NCBI GenBank assembly: GCA_902788035.1
Contig: CADAIL010000009.1
Coordinates: 44,228 to 108,227, forward strand
Origin: an uncultured Lachnospiraceae bacterium
Lineage (GTDB): Bacteria > Bacillota > Clostridia > Lachnospirales > Lachnospiraceae
Reading direction: 5' to 3'
Length of the DNA: 64,000 bases
Positions 54,288 through 63,993 of this stretch are shown in pieces (within the stretch, counting starts at the first letter, position 1; each line of letters opens with the position of its first letter). The translations under genes and the position numbers were made by a program. The notes beneath the pieces are model-generated. The model was given only the letters and a program-made list of their open reading frames with translations. It made no database searches and was not told where the DNA came from.

Positions 54288-57227
54288 TCATGATATCTGG
54301 ATCAGGAACCTGAGTTCATAATCTTTCTTAGCGGAATACTGATATTCCGGCATAATTGCCGGGCCGCACGCTCCGGTGCCGATTCCCTGCTGGAATGCCT
54401 GGATTGTTACATAGGTACCTGTACGGATCTCATCCTTCTGATGTTTCATCGTAAAGAGAGCCTTGTCGGTGTAAGGCTTAATACCAAGCTCGAACGGCTT
54501 ATCTACAGCTTTGAAAGTGACAGTTGTCGTTCCGTCCGACACACTTGCTACGGTGCAGTCACATCTGTTGCCGCTCTCCTGAGGTTTGATGTTCGGCTCC
54601 GTCATATCAGCGACACGGCAGGTGACATTTTTGATCGGGAACTGATCCTTCATATCACAGTAGCTCTCACCTGTTCTGCCTGTGTAATTCACAATATCGA
54701 ACGCTTCGTCGAGGCGGAAGGTCTTTCCGAACCGCGGAAGTATACCGCCGCCCGATACGCAGTGGAGTCGGCTTGTCACAAGGATGCCGTCAGCTGTACC
54801 CTCATATGTATCTGTCACAATGAACTTTGCCTTCTTATTGGAAAGCTCCGTCACAACTTTGTAGCCGTTATCGGTCATCTCAGCGGAAACGACCTCTTCC
54901 TTCTGCTCAAAGAACGGCTTCATTGTGTTCATAAAGCGCGGGTTAGTGTCATTGTCCGTCGCTGCGCGGTAAAGAATCGTGGACTGGTCTGCTGTCGACA
55001 GAATATGGCCGTCCGGCAGAGTCACAGTAAAGGCAGCACCGCTGTAATCGCATGCCGGGTCTAGCGGCATTGTCTCCGGCGCTCCCGGAACACATGCGGC
55101 TATAGTGATCTGTTCCTCGGATACGACCCTGTCTGTAAATGTGTCAACTGTCGTGACGATTACAGAGAGATTTCCGTCCACCTCTTTGCCGAGGGTTACT
55201 CTGCCCTTCTTTTTGCAGAGAGGATCAACGCCCACTCTCACATTGTAGGCAGAGCCGTCATTCCATCTGAAGGTCATCTTGTATCGCTTTCCATCCGAGA
55301 AAGCGGTCGTGTTGAAGAACTCAAAAATGTCATTTCTGACATGTCTCACGCGCATCGGTCTGTAGATAAAGCGCATGATCTTAGCTCCGACAGACGGTCT
55401 GCGGTCGGGATAGAAAATGCCGTCCACGCAGAAATTGCCGTCATGCTCCCATTCGCCGTGGTCACCGCCGTAAGTAAAACTGCCATCCTCATGGAGGATC
55501 GCATGGTCTACCATCTCCCATACACAGCCGCCCATAAGGTTGTCATACTTGTAGATTTCCTTCCAGTAAGCTTCCGTGTTGCCGGGGCCTACGCCCATGG
55601 CATGCGCGTATTCGCACATAAAGTACGGACGGTCGTTAAGTCGTGCCTGTCTCCTTGCATGCTCACCGACGTCATGGACCATCTTGACGCTCGGATACAT
55701 CTCACTGCCGACATCATAGGCAACTCTCTTGCAGTGAATCGCGCTCTCATAATGGACAGGGATTTTCGAGTGTGCCTTAAGGAATTCATACATGGCATCC
55801 GTATTGTTGTAACCACCGGCTTCGTTTCCGAGAGACCACATGACAATAGATGTGTTGGCATGAATCTTATCGCGCTCATATAACCGTGTGATTCGATCCA
55901 CGTAGCGAGGCTGCCATTTCGGATCATGGCTGATTGAGTTGTAGGTAGGCGGCAGCTGATGCGCAAATGTGCCGTGTGTCTCCAGGTCATTCTCATCCAC
56001 TATATAGATGCCCAGCTCATCCGCCAACTCAAGAAGAAGCGGATCCGGCGGATAGTGGGATGTGCGGACCGTATCAATATTGAAAACCTTGCACAGCAGA
56101 ATATCCCGCTCTATCTCATCCGGCGTCATGGTGTAGCCGTTCGTCGGGCTGGTATCGTGATGATTTACGCCATGGAACTTGATCTTGCGTCCGTTGACAA
56201 GGAAAACATCGCCCCTGATCTCGACCGTCTTGAATCCGATTCTCTCCCTGACGCACGATGTCTCCGTCTCATAATAAATGTTATAGAGGGTCGGCTTTTC
56301 AGCATTCCATTCGATGACATCAAGATCATCAAATGTAACGACCGCCACTCTGTCTTCCGTGGCAACAGTCCTCGTCAAATTGATTCCGTTGCCCTCGACA
56401 GTAAATCTGACATCCGTATCCGTGAGTGTCTGAGCTGTCATTTTCAGAGAATATCTATCCCCGTTCTTATCTGTCACAGCTCCGATATCCCAGAAATCTG
56501 TAGGTTCAGATACTCTGAGCAGAACATCTCTGAAGATACCGTTGTTGCGGAACATGTCCTGACTCTCAAGATACGTTCCGGTGCACCAGCGTCTTATGAC
56601 TGCGACGAGCTCATTTTCACCGGCTGTCAGTTTTCCGGACAGGTTAAACTCGGCGGTATTATGTGCGCCCTCGGAGTAACCGACAAATTCACCGTTCAGA
56701 TAGAGGTCGATGCAGCTTGCGACACCCAAAAACGAAATAATATACTGCTTGTCCGGGTCATCGATCGTCAGCTTCCTGCGATAAACGCCGACGAAGTTGT
56801 ACTCTTCTCCCGGATCCTTATAGCGCAGAGAAAGCGCCTGATCAACACCGATCCATGAGAATACTTTTCCGACCTTCTCAGTTGTCGGGATCACAGGCGG
56901 ATTATATGGGAACTGATAGCGGATGTTTACATAGAACGGCTTATCGTAGCCTCTGAACTGCCAGCATGCCGGCACGTCGATCGTGTCAAATTCCATGTTG
57001 TCCGTGTCGAGGACTGCCGGAAGCTCTGCAGGCTTCGGGAAGAACTTAAAGTCCCAGTCCCCGTTCAGGCATATAACTTTCTCTGATCTGTACCGCTTTT
57101 CCTTCGGCGGGGCGGCGTTAGCCGCGCTTCGGTCCGGATACGGGATAAAATATGTGCGGCCTTGAAGCTTGTTAAGTTCAATTGTACTAAAGTCGCAATA
57201 ATTTGTGTTATTGATTGAGTATCTCAT
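54288..57227 (-). CDS. lacZ: GH2 beta-galactosidase, LacZ type
   Basis: The 979-residue cytoplasmic enzyme splits lactose and other beta-galactosides. The five-domain LacZ layout is complete. The acid/base Glu is in MWSLGNEAGGYNNT (about residue 465) and the nucleophile Glu in YFMCEYAHAMG (about 535). The N-terminal sugar-binding domain has NRxYFIPYPD-like and YSEGAHNTAEF segments. Two ATGs lie 2 codons apart; I chose 57227 because AAAGG abuts the first one too closely. No lactose transporter is adjacent. Confidence 0.95.
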   Translation of the reverse strand: MRYSINNTNYCDFSTIELNKLQGRTYFIPYPDRSAANAAPPKEKRYRSEKVICLNGDWDFKFFPKPAELPAVLDTDNMEFDTIDVPACWQFRGYDKPFYVNIRYQFPYNPPVIPTTEKVGKVFSWIGVDQALSLRYKDPGEEYNFVGVYRRKLTIDDPDKQYIISFLGVASCIDLYLNGEFVGYSEGAHNTAEFNLSGKLTAGENELVAVIRRWCTGTYLESQDMFRNNGIFRDVLLRVSEPTDFWDIGAVTDKNGDRYSLKMTAQTLTDTDVRFTVEGNGINLTRTVATEDRVAVVTFDDLDVIEWNAEKPTLYNIYYETETSCVRERIGFKTVEIRGDVFLVNGRKIKFHGVNHHDTSPTNGYTMTPDEIERDILLCKVFNIDTVRTSHYPPDPLLLELADELGIYIVDENDLETHGTFAHQLPPTYNSISHDPKWQPRYVDRITRLYERDKIHANTSIVMWSLGNEAGGYNNTDAMYEFLKAHSKIPVHYESAIHCKRVAYDVGSEMYPSVKMVHDVGEHARRQARLNDRPYFMCEYAHAMGVGPGNTEAYWKEIYKYDNLMGGCVWEMVDHAILHEDGSFTYGGDHGEWEHDGNFCVDGIFYPDRRPSVGAKIMRFIYRPMRVRHVRNDIFEFFNTTAFSDGKRYKMTFRWNDGSAYNVRVGVDPLCKKKGRVTLGKEVDGNLSVIVTTVDTFTDRVVSEEQITIAACVPGAPETMPLDPACDYSGAAFTVTLPDGHILSTADQSTILYRAATDNDTNPRFMNTMKPFFEQKEEVVSAEMTDNGYKVVTELSNKKAKFIVTDTYEGTADGILVTSRLHCVSGGGILPRFGKTFRLDEAFDIVNYTGRTGESYCDMKDQFPIKNVTCRVADMTEPNIKPQESGNRCDCTVASVSDGTTTVTFKAVDKPFELGIKPYTDKALFTMKHQKDEIRTGTYVTIQAFQQGIGTGACGPAIMPEYQYSAKKDYELRFLIQIS

Positions 57228-57358
57228 AGTCATCCTTTCTACCCATCGTCCATAGCGGCGGGGTCATCTCACGCTGTGCTGCTTATTCTTGCCCTGTCCC
57301 GACAGGACGGCGGGTGTAAAATCATCCGTATCCGATACGCATGGCTGCGATGTCGGCT

Positions 57359-58012
57359 TCAGTCGATCACGATCCCCTTCAGAAGACTGCCGAGGGATGT
57401 CGTGAGCGGCTCTGATTGTTTCTCTTTCTCGCGCAGCTTCTCTAAAGTGCACTTATAATCCGGGTTCCGCTCGAGCTTCGAAATGATTCTTGCAGTATTC
57501 ATGGCATCAGCCAGTCCGTCGTGGAGGCGGCCGTCCACATCGAGTTCCGTCATCTGCAGCGCGTCAGAAAGGGCCAGTGATCTGCCGATCTTGAATCTCA
57601 CATTCACGATATTCTGGTAATCTACCCAGTTTTCCCTGTCAAGAAAAATCGCGAATGCCTCCTCATCAAGATTCTTATCCAGAATCTCTCCCCTGATCTG
57701 ATTATAATCGGTGTTGCTCCACGCATAGAAGCGGATCCTGCGGTCCCCGAACCATTCCATCATACTGCGCAGCGCGTCGGAAAGACCGGGCGCGTTCTTC
57801 ACATCTTTATTCGCAATTCCGGTCAGGGATGAGATGAAATAATCAATCTTGCCGTAATCCGGTCTGACAAAAGTTGAAAAGCTGTCAATGATCTCATAAG
57901 ACTCATTCATCATGACCGCACCGATCTGTACGATCTCATGTCTCCGGTTGTAACTTTGTGTCCTGATCTGAACACCGCACATTTCTACATCAATTACCAC
58001 ATATGTATTCAT
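57359..58012 (-). CDS. DEDDh 3'-5' exonuclease (DnaQ-like)
   Basis: The 217-residue nuclease has Exo I VVIDVEMCGV (DxE), Exo II in AWSNTDYNQIRG, and Exo III HDGLADAMNTARI, where His and Asp complete the DEDDh set. It resembles stand-alone exonucleases rather than the Pol III subunit. The likely role is RNA or DNA 3'-end trimming. GAGGGAG precedes the ATG. It is transcribed toward lacZ, with a gap of about 130 bases. Confidence 0.87.
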   Translation of the reverse strand: MNTYVVIDVEMCGVQIRTQSYNRRHEIVQIGAVMMNESYEIIDSFSTFVRPDYGKIDYFISSLTGIANKDVKNAPGLSDALRSMMEWFGDRRIRFYAWSNTDYNQIRGEILDKNLDEEAFAIFLDRENWVDYQNIVNVRFKIGRSLALSDALQMTELDVDGRLHDGLADAMNTARIISKLERNPDYKCTLEKLREKEKQSEPLTTSLGSLLKGIVID

Positions 58013-58124
58013 TATGACTCCCTCTTGCCATTATTTGTATTCATTCATCCTGCAGCAAAAGTCAAGGCATGTGAGCCTCATCCGATTACATTATGCCGCA
58101 TTGAGTGTCCCTGCGGTCTTTTCT

Positions 58125-58691
58125 TCAGTTTCCTGTGAGCTGCAGTTCCTCAGCATGTGCTTTCATACCCTCGATCACAATGCCGGCAACAGTCTTTATA
58201 TCCATCCCAAGCATGTCACAGCCCTTGAGTATGAGCGGGCGGTCACACTTGGCAGCGAACCTCTTATCTTTCCACTTCTTCATGAAGCTCTTGACTTCCA
58301 TGTCCACGATTCCGTTCGGGCGCATTCTGGCAGCCGCCTGTACGATACCGGTCAGCTCATCGACCGTGAACAGACTCTTTTCCATGTCTGTAATTGGCTC
58401 CACATCGGTGCAGATCCCATATCCGTGAGCCATGATTGCCCGGATATCCTCCTCCGGGACCCCGAGCTCGCGCAGCGGTTCCTCGGTGTGAGCCAGGTGT
58501 TCGTCCGGATACTTCTCAAAATCATAGTCATGCAGCCAGCCGACAGCTTCCCAGTGTTCCTTATCTTCCCCGAAGTGCTCGGCCATCGCGCCCATGGCTG
58601 CGGAGACATTTGCAGCATGAAGGATCAAATGATCCTCTGTGACCATAGTTGCATTTATTTCTTTTGCTTTTTCCAGTGTCAATCTTTCCAT
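58125..58691 (-). CDS. HD (HDIG-type) metal-dependent hydrolase
   Basis: The 188-residue protein has metal ligands in ILHAANVSAAMGAMAEHF, AVGWLHDYDFEKYPDEH (HD at about 51-52), IMAHGY and LFTVDELTG. It is a compact stand-alone HD-domain phosphohydrolase whose substrate cannot be inferred. AAGGAG precedes the ATG. The gene stands between the exonuclease and the two-gene unit further upstream. Confidence 0.87.
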   Translation of the reverse strand: MERLTLEKAKEINATMVTEDHLILHAANVSAAMGAMAEHFGEDKEHWEAVGWLHDYDFEKYPDEHLAHTEEPLRELGVPEEDIRAIMAHGYGICTDVEPITDMEKSLFTVDELTGIVQAAARMRPNGIVDMEVKSFMKKWKDKRFAAKCDRPLILKGCDMLGMDIKTVAGIVIEGMKAHAEELQLTGN

Positions 58692-58752
58692 ATCAATATC
58701 ACTCCTTTAAGAAAAACTATAATCCAGCAAAGCTGGGAAGTCAAAGTAAATC

Positions 58753-60396
58753 CTACTCTTTTTTGCGTCCTCCCGGGAGTGAAAATAGAGGTGCTTTTTC
58801 GTTTTGATAATTCCTGCATGACCATACCGCAAGCCCCAGAAAAATCACAGCTGTAAGAACAAGCAGCCAGGCATTCACCTTTAACGCTATCATTAAAATA
58901 ATCGTGATCATCATGATCCACAATATGGAAATTATACATGAATACCAAAATACTTCTGATTTTGATTTCGTGATCAATCTGTCATTGTCAAAGGCCTTAT
59001 CGAGTTCATCCTTATAAAGCAGGCCTTTATATTGCTCACGAATCATATCGTACCGCTCTTTGTAAGAGATCCACTTTGTATAAACGGTGTGCAAAGTAGC
59101 AAATAAATAAGCCAGCGAGGCGATAAAATAAATAGCAACTACTATTTGAAATTCTTTATTGACGAAATCCTTGGTTCCCAGTTTCTGCAGATTGATATTC
59201 TGGGTCAGGACCTGGCTGATCACAACAGTAATAACCGCAACAAAATTCTTACCGAGAGTATCAGCCAAAGTGCCCATCAGATCCTGGACCTGCTTTGTGG
59301 ATTCAAAAATGCTTTTTATTACATCCCGCTTGACAGCTATATACTTATCAACGACCTTCTCAGCAAACAGTTTATAGCTCGATTTTGCCGATTCCATTAT
59401 TCCGCCTTCAATACTAAGTATATCTTCAGTATTCCGGCAATGCGCGGCCAGTATATCTCTGGCAATCTCTGCCCGTTCTACGGAAGTTTCGCCATCGAAT
59501 ACCCAGTCCGTCAGCTCATAAATGTTCGAATTATATTTGATCTCAGCAACAGGCAGCCTGTACTGTATACCACCCTTCTTAAGTTGGACTACAAGCGTAT
59601 TATCCTCGAACCATGACGCGTCAGCCAGATAAATAAGCGAGTATACTGTTTCGTACTTTCTGAACAGCTCCTTCACAGCCTGACCGGAGGGTCCGGGAAG
59701 GCTGGACCTTGCTGCATTTACATGAAAATCCCCCGGCAGCAACCGCTCGTTCGTCCTTCCCATATAAAGGCTGGCACCGTTGTACCGCTCCAGGGCTTCT
59801 TTTCTCTTCGCAAATTGTATGCGGTCATCCGCAGAATTTACAAATGAGATACTCTTTGTCGCAAAGTCCGCTTCCTTATCAAGCACATTAAAACTCACGC
59901 CTTCAGGATGTTTTCCGAAAAGGCTGTTCAAATAATCAGGCAGAAATCCGGGACTATTCCTGTCGTCAGAATCCCGAAGGAGGCATTCGGCGAAAGCCTC
60001 CCATTCATAGACGCTGCAGATTCCGTCCGTTACATTCTTTGTTATGACAAGATCTGCCGTCACGTCATCATTTGATTCAAAGTTATCTGTAAAGCGTTGA
60101 TAATCATCCGGCTTAATATTTTGATCGACCCGCAGCGTATTTCCAACAAGCTGACCGACACTCTCGTTTTTAAATGAAAGTACACAGCGATCCCTGTTCT
60201 TAATGAGTTTTAAAAAATCATCCAGCTCATTTCCTTCAGGGAATCTGTTCATCCGGAGCGTAAGCTTCACTTCATACTTACTGCCGTTTTCCTCACTCCT
60301 CAATGTCTTTTTCTCAAAATCAGACTCTTCGGCACGTTTCCAGTCGGAAGGCACCTGTCCGAGAAGCTTTAAAAATTCGTCTCTGATGCTTAACAT
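58753..60396 (-). CDS. Uncharacterised membrane protein with large soluble N-terminus
   Basis: I do not recognise this 547-residue protein. Residues 1-350 are soluble and polar. Residues 360-380 may form a coiled coil or amphipathic helix (SIFESTKQVQDLMGTLADTL). Three or four membrane segments follow in the last 180 residues (FVAVITVVISQVL, VVAIYFIASLAYLF, CIISILWIMMITIILMIAL, LLVLTAVIFLGLAVW). The ATG at 60396 has AAAGGTGA before it. It follows the NdpA-like gene after 17 bases, so the two form a unit. A soluble domain tied to a membrane end suggests a membrane effector or anchor. Confidence 0.8.
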   Translation of the reverse strand: MLSIRDEFLKLLGQVPSDWKRAEESDFEKKTLRSEENGSKYEVKLTLRMNRFPEGNELDDFLKLIKNRDRCVLSFKNESVGQLVGNTLRVDQNIKPDDYQRFTDNFESNDDVTADLVITKNVTDGICSVYEWEAFAECLLRDSDDRNSPGFLPDYLNSLFGKHPEGVSFNVLDKEADFATKSISFVNSADDRIQFAKRKEALERYNGASLYMGRTNERLLPGDFHVNAARSSLPGPSGQAVKELFRKYETVYSLIYLADASWFEDNTLVVQLKKGGIQYRLPVAEIKYNSNIYELTDWVFDGETSVERAEIARDILAAHCRNTEDILSIEGGIMESAKSSYKLFAEKVVDKYIAVKRDVIKSIFESTKQVQDLMGTLADTLGKNFVAVITVVISQVLTQNINLQKLGTKDFVNKEFQIVVAIYFIASLAYLFATLHTVYTKWISYKERYDMIREQYKGLLYKDELDKAFDNDRLITKSKSEVFWYSCIISILWIMMITIILMIALKVNAWLLVLTAVIFLGLAVWSCRNYQNEKAPLFSLPGGRKKE

Positions 60397-60413
60397 AGAA
60401 TCACCTTTCATAT

Positions 60414-61460
60414 TTAATGAAACTTTTTATAGAGCTCCGCGCTGCATCTGATTTTTATATAAGTACCGCCGTCAGTATCGGTGCATGAAGAAATTACATC
60501 GTAGGGATTCACATCCCAGTCGAGTCTCAATTCGATTCCGCTTGCAACTTCTAATTTTTGCTCCGTAGTATCCGGTTTAACCGCAGAAGCGTCAATCAGG
60601 AACACAGTATCGAAACCTTTTTCATCCGGTAGTCTGCGCAACTTGTCTTTGACCTGATCAATACATTTGGCGTTGAATTTCGGATCGCGAGGCATGTAAT
60701 TTTCAAACAAATCTTGTATCAGATCAATATAATTAAATTCGCCGCCGTGATGAAGCATTTTATGCAGGAAAGTGAAACGAAGAACAGCGTAATCCTGCTC
60801 TGAAACTTTTCCGACGCTTACCTTCAGAACTCTGTCAACAGCCTTAATTACCTTATCAGTGTTTTCTTTTGCGAGGCGCATAGCCTTAAGTCCAAGGAAA
60901 GAATCTGTCCAGTATTTCGCCTGACCCTTCATATCAACGAAGACTCGGTCGATATATATGTCAGGTGACACGGCAATTCGAAAAACAGCTGTCTTCCAGA
61001 TTTTTTTGTTGTCATCCGGAAATCCTGTCAGTTTTTCCAGAGTTTCACTCTCAAAAAATCCTTCATTGTCAATCTGAGCTGCGATGAACTGCAGCATCTT
61101 GCTGTCATCCCGAACCAGTGCGAAAAGAAGGTTGCCGGTCCTGACTTTATTTCCCATTCTTTCAATTGTCTCGTTAGACTTTTTCGCAGCTTCAAGGTAC
61201 TTGTCAGCCATTTCACCGGCAAGTTTATCAAGGTCAGGAATTTGCTCCATCTCGATTGAATCGGTCCATGACCTGGCAAATGTAATCACCTGCCTGTTAA
61301 TCCCGTTTCCCTCGATAATCTCATATTCTCGTTTTTCACTTTTTTGAACTGTATGTTCAAGAAGTTCCCGAATATTCTCATCCACATCTCCGACAAGCTC
61401 TTTGATCTGAAACAGATTATTCTGGTCAATCTGAATAATGCGTTTATATAATATCTGCAT
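60414..61460 (-). CDS. NdpA-like (nucleoid-associated family) protein
   Basis: The 348-residue soluble protein looks like a distant member of the NdpA/YejK nucleoid-associated family. Shared traits are the N-terminal VGDVDENIRELLEHTV, a central AKYWTDSFLGLKAMRLAKE resembling the FLG motif, and a C-terminal VFLIDASAVKPD then VASGIELRL, ending with TYIKIRC. The match is by eye and weak. The ATG at 61460 sits behind GAGGGAG. The membrane gene is 17 bases downstream and a cupin gene 39 bases upstream. The function is unknown. Confidence 0.7.
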   Translation of the reverse strand: MQILYKRIIQIDQNNLFQIKELVGDVDENIRELLEHTVQKSEKREYEIIEGNGINRQVITFARSWTDSIEMEQIPDLDKLAGEMADKYLEAAKKSNETIERMGNKVRTGNLLFALVRDDSKMLQFIAAQIDNEGFFESETLEKLTGFPDDNKKIWKTAVFRIAVSPDIYIDRVFVDMKGQAKYWTDSFLGLKAMRLAKENTDKVIKAVDRVLKVSVGKVSEQDYAVLRFTFLHKMLHHGGEFNYIDLIQDLFENYMPRDPKFNAKCIDQVKDKLRRLPDEKGFDTVFLIDASAVKPDTTEQKLEVASGIELRLDWDVNPYDVISSCTDTDGGTYIKIRCSAELYKKFH

Positions 61461-61499
61461 ACGGTGCTCCCTCTTATGATTCATTTTTAGGATTTAGCA

Positions 61500-61982
61500 T
61501 CAATTCATAAGCCGCTGAAGCCTCTCCGCATACTCCGGATACTTAGCGACGATCTCATCCCTGGTCGGCAACTCAAATGTCTCGTACCGAAAAGCCGGCG
61601 CGCACATACACCCGACCAGACTGTAGCCTTCATTTTCCATAGCCGCGCCAAAGATATAACCTTTGGGAACGAGGATCTGCGGCAGCTCGCCGCTCGCCGC
61701 ATCAAGTCCAAGCTTCGGCGCGCTGAGCATACCCTCCGGCGATATCATGTAAATCGTGAGCGGGTTCCCATCGTGGAAATACCACACCTCATCCGAATCG
61801 ATGATGTGCAGGTGAGACACCTCCCCCTCTCTAAGCAGGAAGTAAATGCTGCTCCAGAGCCTGCGGTCTTTCATCCCCCGATAGCTGATCGTGTCCCCGG
61901 ATAGCAGACACTCCTTGAAATAACCGCCCTCGATATGCGGCTCCATGTCCAGATGTTTGATATAGAATTCTGCTGATTTCAT
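61500..61982 (-). CDS. Cupin-fold protein, DUF985 family
   Basis: The 160-residue single-domain cupin has LDMEPHIEGGYFKECLLSG near the start. The metal or sugar site is SHLHIIDSDEVWYFHDGNPLTIYMI, followed by LVGCMCAPAFRYETFELPTRDE at the end. Family members are of unknown function but related to sugar-binding cupins. GGAGAGG precedes the ATG. It lies between the EIIC gene and the NdpA-like gene with short gaps, so it may belong to either unit. Confidence 0.88.
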   Translation of the reverse strand: MKSAEFYIKHLDMEPHIEGGYFKECLLSGDTISYRGMKDRRLWSSIYFLLREGEVSHLHIIDSDEVWYFHDGNPLTIYMISPEGMLSAPKLGLDAASGELPQILVPKGYIFGAAMENEGYSLVGCMCAPAFRYETFELPTRDEIVAKYPEYAERLQRLMN

Positions 61983-62042
61983 TTGCCTCTCCTACTTTTT
62001 TATAGCTGCTGTCTTATCACCGGTATGCGTATTAGCCTTCGT

Positions 62043-63218
62043 TTATGCTGCCGGCTGATCGCCCAACGGCTTCTTATCCTTCGTTGCAAGAAAACTAAGT
62101 ACAAATGCGACCGCCACCGTAACAATCCCTCCGACCGCGCCGAAGACCACCCCATGCATCACGCCAAAGCTTGCAGAAGGGTCACCTCCGATGAAGGTTA
62201 TGAGGGAGAACACTGAGGGCGCGGAGCCGAGGATATAGCCCTTGACTTCGGCAATACCGCTGACCAGCCCTCCGATTCCTGCTCCGATGCAGGCAGCGGC
62301 CATCGGTTTTCCGTAGACCATATTCACACCGTACATGGCGGGTTCCGTAATACCGGCCACGATCCCGGAGATGCCGGCCGCAATGGCATTTGACTTCGTC
62401 TCCGTATCTTTGACTTTGGCCGCGACCCCGAGGGCGGCAGCTCCCTGCGCAATATTTGAGTGGAACATCGTCACAAGAACAATTACATCGAACCCGAGTG
62501 TCGCGATATTATTGAGGCACACCGGAAGCAGCGCCATATGCATACCTGTCATGACCATGAACGGCATGATTGCTGATAGAATACCGACCGTCAGCCACGG
62601 AACCGTGTTATACATGGCCAGGAACACCCTTGTCACGACCGCTCCGACCAGGCTTCCGATCGGACCTACCACGATCAGCGCAATCGGGAAACATATGAGC
62701 AGGAACAGCATAGGCTTAAGGAAGGACTTGACCAGATTCGGTGAGACCCGGTCCGCAAAGCCTTCCACCCACTTCATAATCGGAGCCATCAGAAGAATCG
62801 GCAGCACCGATGATGTGTAGGATGTGCAGATAACCGGCACCCCAAGGAGATATGTACACTGCATGCCGAGGAAAGTCCCCATCCCTGCGCCTTCCATAGC
62901 ACCTCCCATAAGAGAGACGATGTCCGGATAACAGAAGGCTGCACCGATCGTCATGAACAGCGGAACGCTGCACTCAAGTTGGACCGCTGCCGACCATGCA
63001 AGAAATACCGGGAGAAAATAGAAGAAACTGTCCGCCATGGAATACAATACGACGTAGGTACTTCCTGTCGGATCCATGATTCCGAAACTGGTGCTTATAA
63101 TAAGAAGCACTTTGACCATACCGGTCCCCAGCATACCGGGAAGAATGGGACCCATGCACGCAAACACAAAACCAAAAACCTTCTGAAACATAGACTCATT
63201 CTTCTGCTTGTCTTCCAT
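62043..63218 (-). CDS. Orphan PTS EIIC component (glucose/beta-glucoside superfamily)
   Basis: The 391-residue membrane protein has about ten hydrophobic segments and the EIIC motif GIVAGITEPAMYGVN at about residue 285, which marks sucrose/beta-glucoside-type EIIC proteins. The N-terminal IIB domain, with its phosphorylatable Cys, and a IIA domain are both absent, and neither is encoded nearby. It must borrow other EIIA/EIIB proteins or act without them. GTGAGG precedes the ATG. The cupin gene is 60 bases downstream. Confidence 0.87.
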   Translation of the reverse strand: MEDKQKNESMFQKVFGFVFACMGPILPGMLGTGMVKVLLIISTSFGIMDPTGSTYVVLYSMADSFFYFLPVFLAWSAAVQLECSVPLFMTIGAAFCYPDIVSLMGGAMEGAGMGTFLGMQCTYLLGVPVICTSYTSSVLPILLMAPIMKWVEGFADRVSPNLVKSFLKPMLFLLICFPIALIVVGPIGSLVGAVVTRVFLAMYNTVPWLTVGILSAIMPFMVMTGMHMALLPVCLNNIATLGFDVIVLVTMFHSNIAQGAAALGVAAKVKDTETKSNAIAAGISGIVAGITEPAMYGVNMVYGKPMAAACIGAGIGGLVSGIAEVKGYILGSAPSVFSLITFIGGDPSASFGVMHGVVFGAVGGIVTVAVAFVLSFLATKDKKPLGDQPAA

Positions 63219-63346
63219 GGTGTTACCTCACAAGTGAAAAACCGTAAAACATAATGTCACATATCAGTAAAGCAAGAACACCTCGGCATTCTTGCCGCAC
63301 TGCGCATTCATCGCAGACTCACGTCACAATAATTCTGCGTCAAAGA

Positions 63347-63769
63347 TTAAAAATCCACGAGATATATCCCGATACTGATCTGCGTAAAGCTTCCCCGCTT
63401 TGTAATCTTAGAGATCCTCGCGATCAGCAGCTTGCCCGCGTCCATGAGTCGGGCGAAAATTATATTGTCCTTCTCCGGCACGTAACCGAGCTTTTTCTTG
63501 TCCTCATTGAGGATCAGGATCGCGTTGCTGTCAAACTTGTTGTCTTCTCTGCGCAGTGTCAGTTTATCTCCGACCTTGATCTCATCGAGCACAGACTTAT
63601 CCTGCAGATGCGTCGTCCCCGCCACAAACGAGTCAAACAGATGTATCTCTTTTGTCAGCGGCTTAATTATATCCGCCAGGTCATGACTTTCGACCAGCGA
63701 TACAAACCCCTCTTTATGTATGCTCAGTTCATTTTGCTCTGCTATAGTCCTTGCTTCTTTTACTGTCAT
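63347..63769 (-). CDS. HIRAN domain protein
   Basis: The 140-residue protein's central region, LFDSFVAGTTHLQD then GDKLTLRREDNKFDSNAILIL and KKLGYVPEKDN, matches the HIRAN domain. That domain binds single-stranded DNA ends in helicases and also occurs alone in bacteria. An N-terminal helical lead of about 45 residues precedes it. The ATG at 63769 sits behind GGGGATG; a start 11 codons upstream has no RBS. The role is unknown. Confidence 0.82.
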   Translation of the reverse strand: MTVKEARTIAEQNELSIHKEGFVSLVESHDLADIIKPLTKEIHLFDSFVAGTTHLQDKSVLDEIKVGDKLTLRREDNKFDSNAILILNEDKKKLGYVPEKDNIIFARLMDAGKLLIARISKITKRGSFTQISIGIYLVDF

Positions 63770-63910
63770 TTCGCATCCCCTCATACTGCTTATAACTGAC
63801 ACATGCCGCCAGCCGATACCGGGTCATGTGCACTCAAAATCATTACCGTGACCGGACGGATATTCACTGCTTCCATCCATTTATATTATAATACAGGTCC
63901 CGATGAACCT

Positions 63911-63993
63911 CCACCCCCATGCGGTGCTGAACCGCGTCCTATGGAGGTGGTATCAAAGCCCTTCGGGCTTTAAGCCCCTCCGGGTCTTTTGAT
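63911..63993. repeat. Nested palindromes at the window edge
   Basis: CCACCCCCAT / ATGGAGGTGG with inner GCGGT / ACCGC forms one hairpin (63911-63950). TATCAAAGCCC / GGGTCTTTTGATA with inner AAGCCC / GGGCTT forms another (63951-63993). Two adjacent structured hairpins like this are seen at the ends of IS200/IS605-type elements and in terminators. The window ends before any gene could settle it. Confidence 0.45.

Noticed and set aside
63251..63346. tRNA or small RNA gene in the short gap between the EIIC and HIRAN genes
   Set aside because: No cloverleaf, CCA end or promoter-terminator pair is seen.
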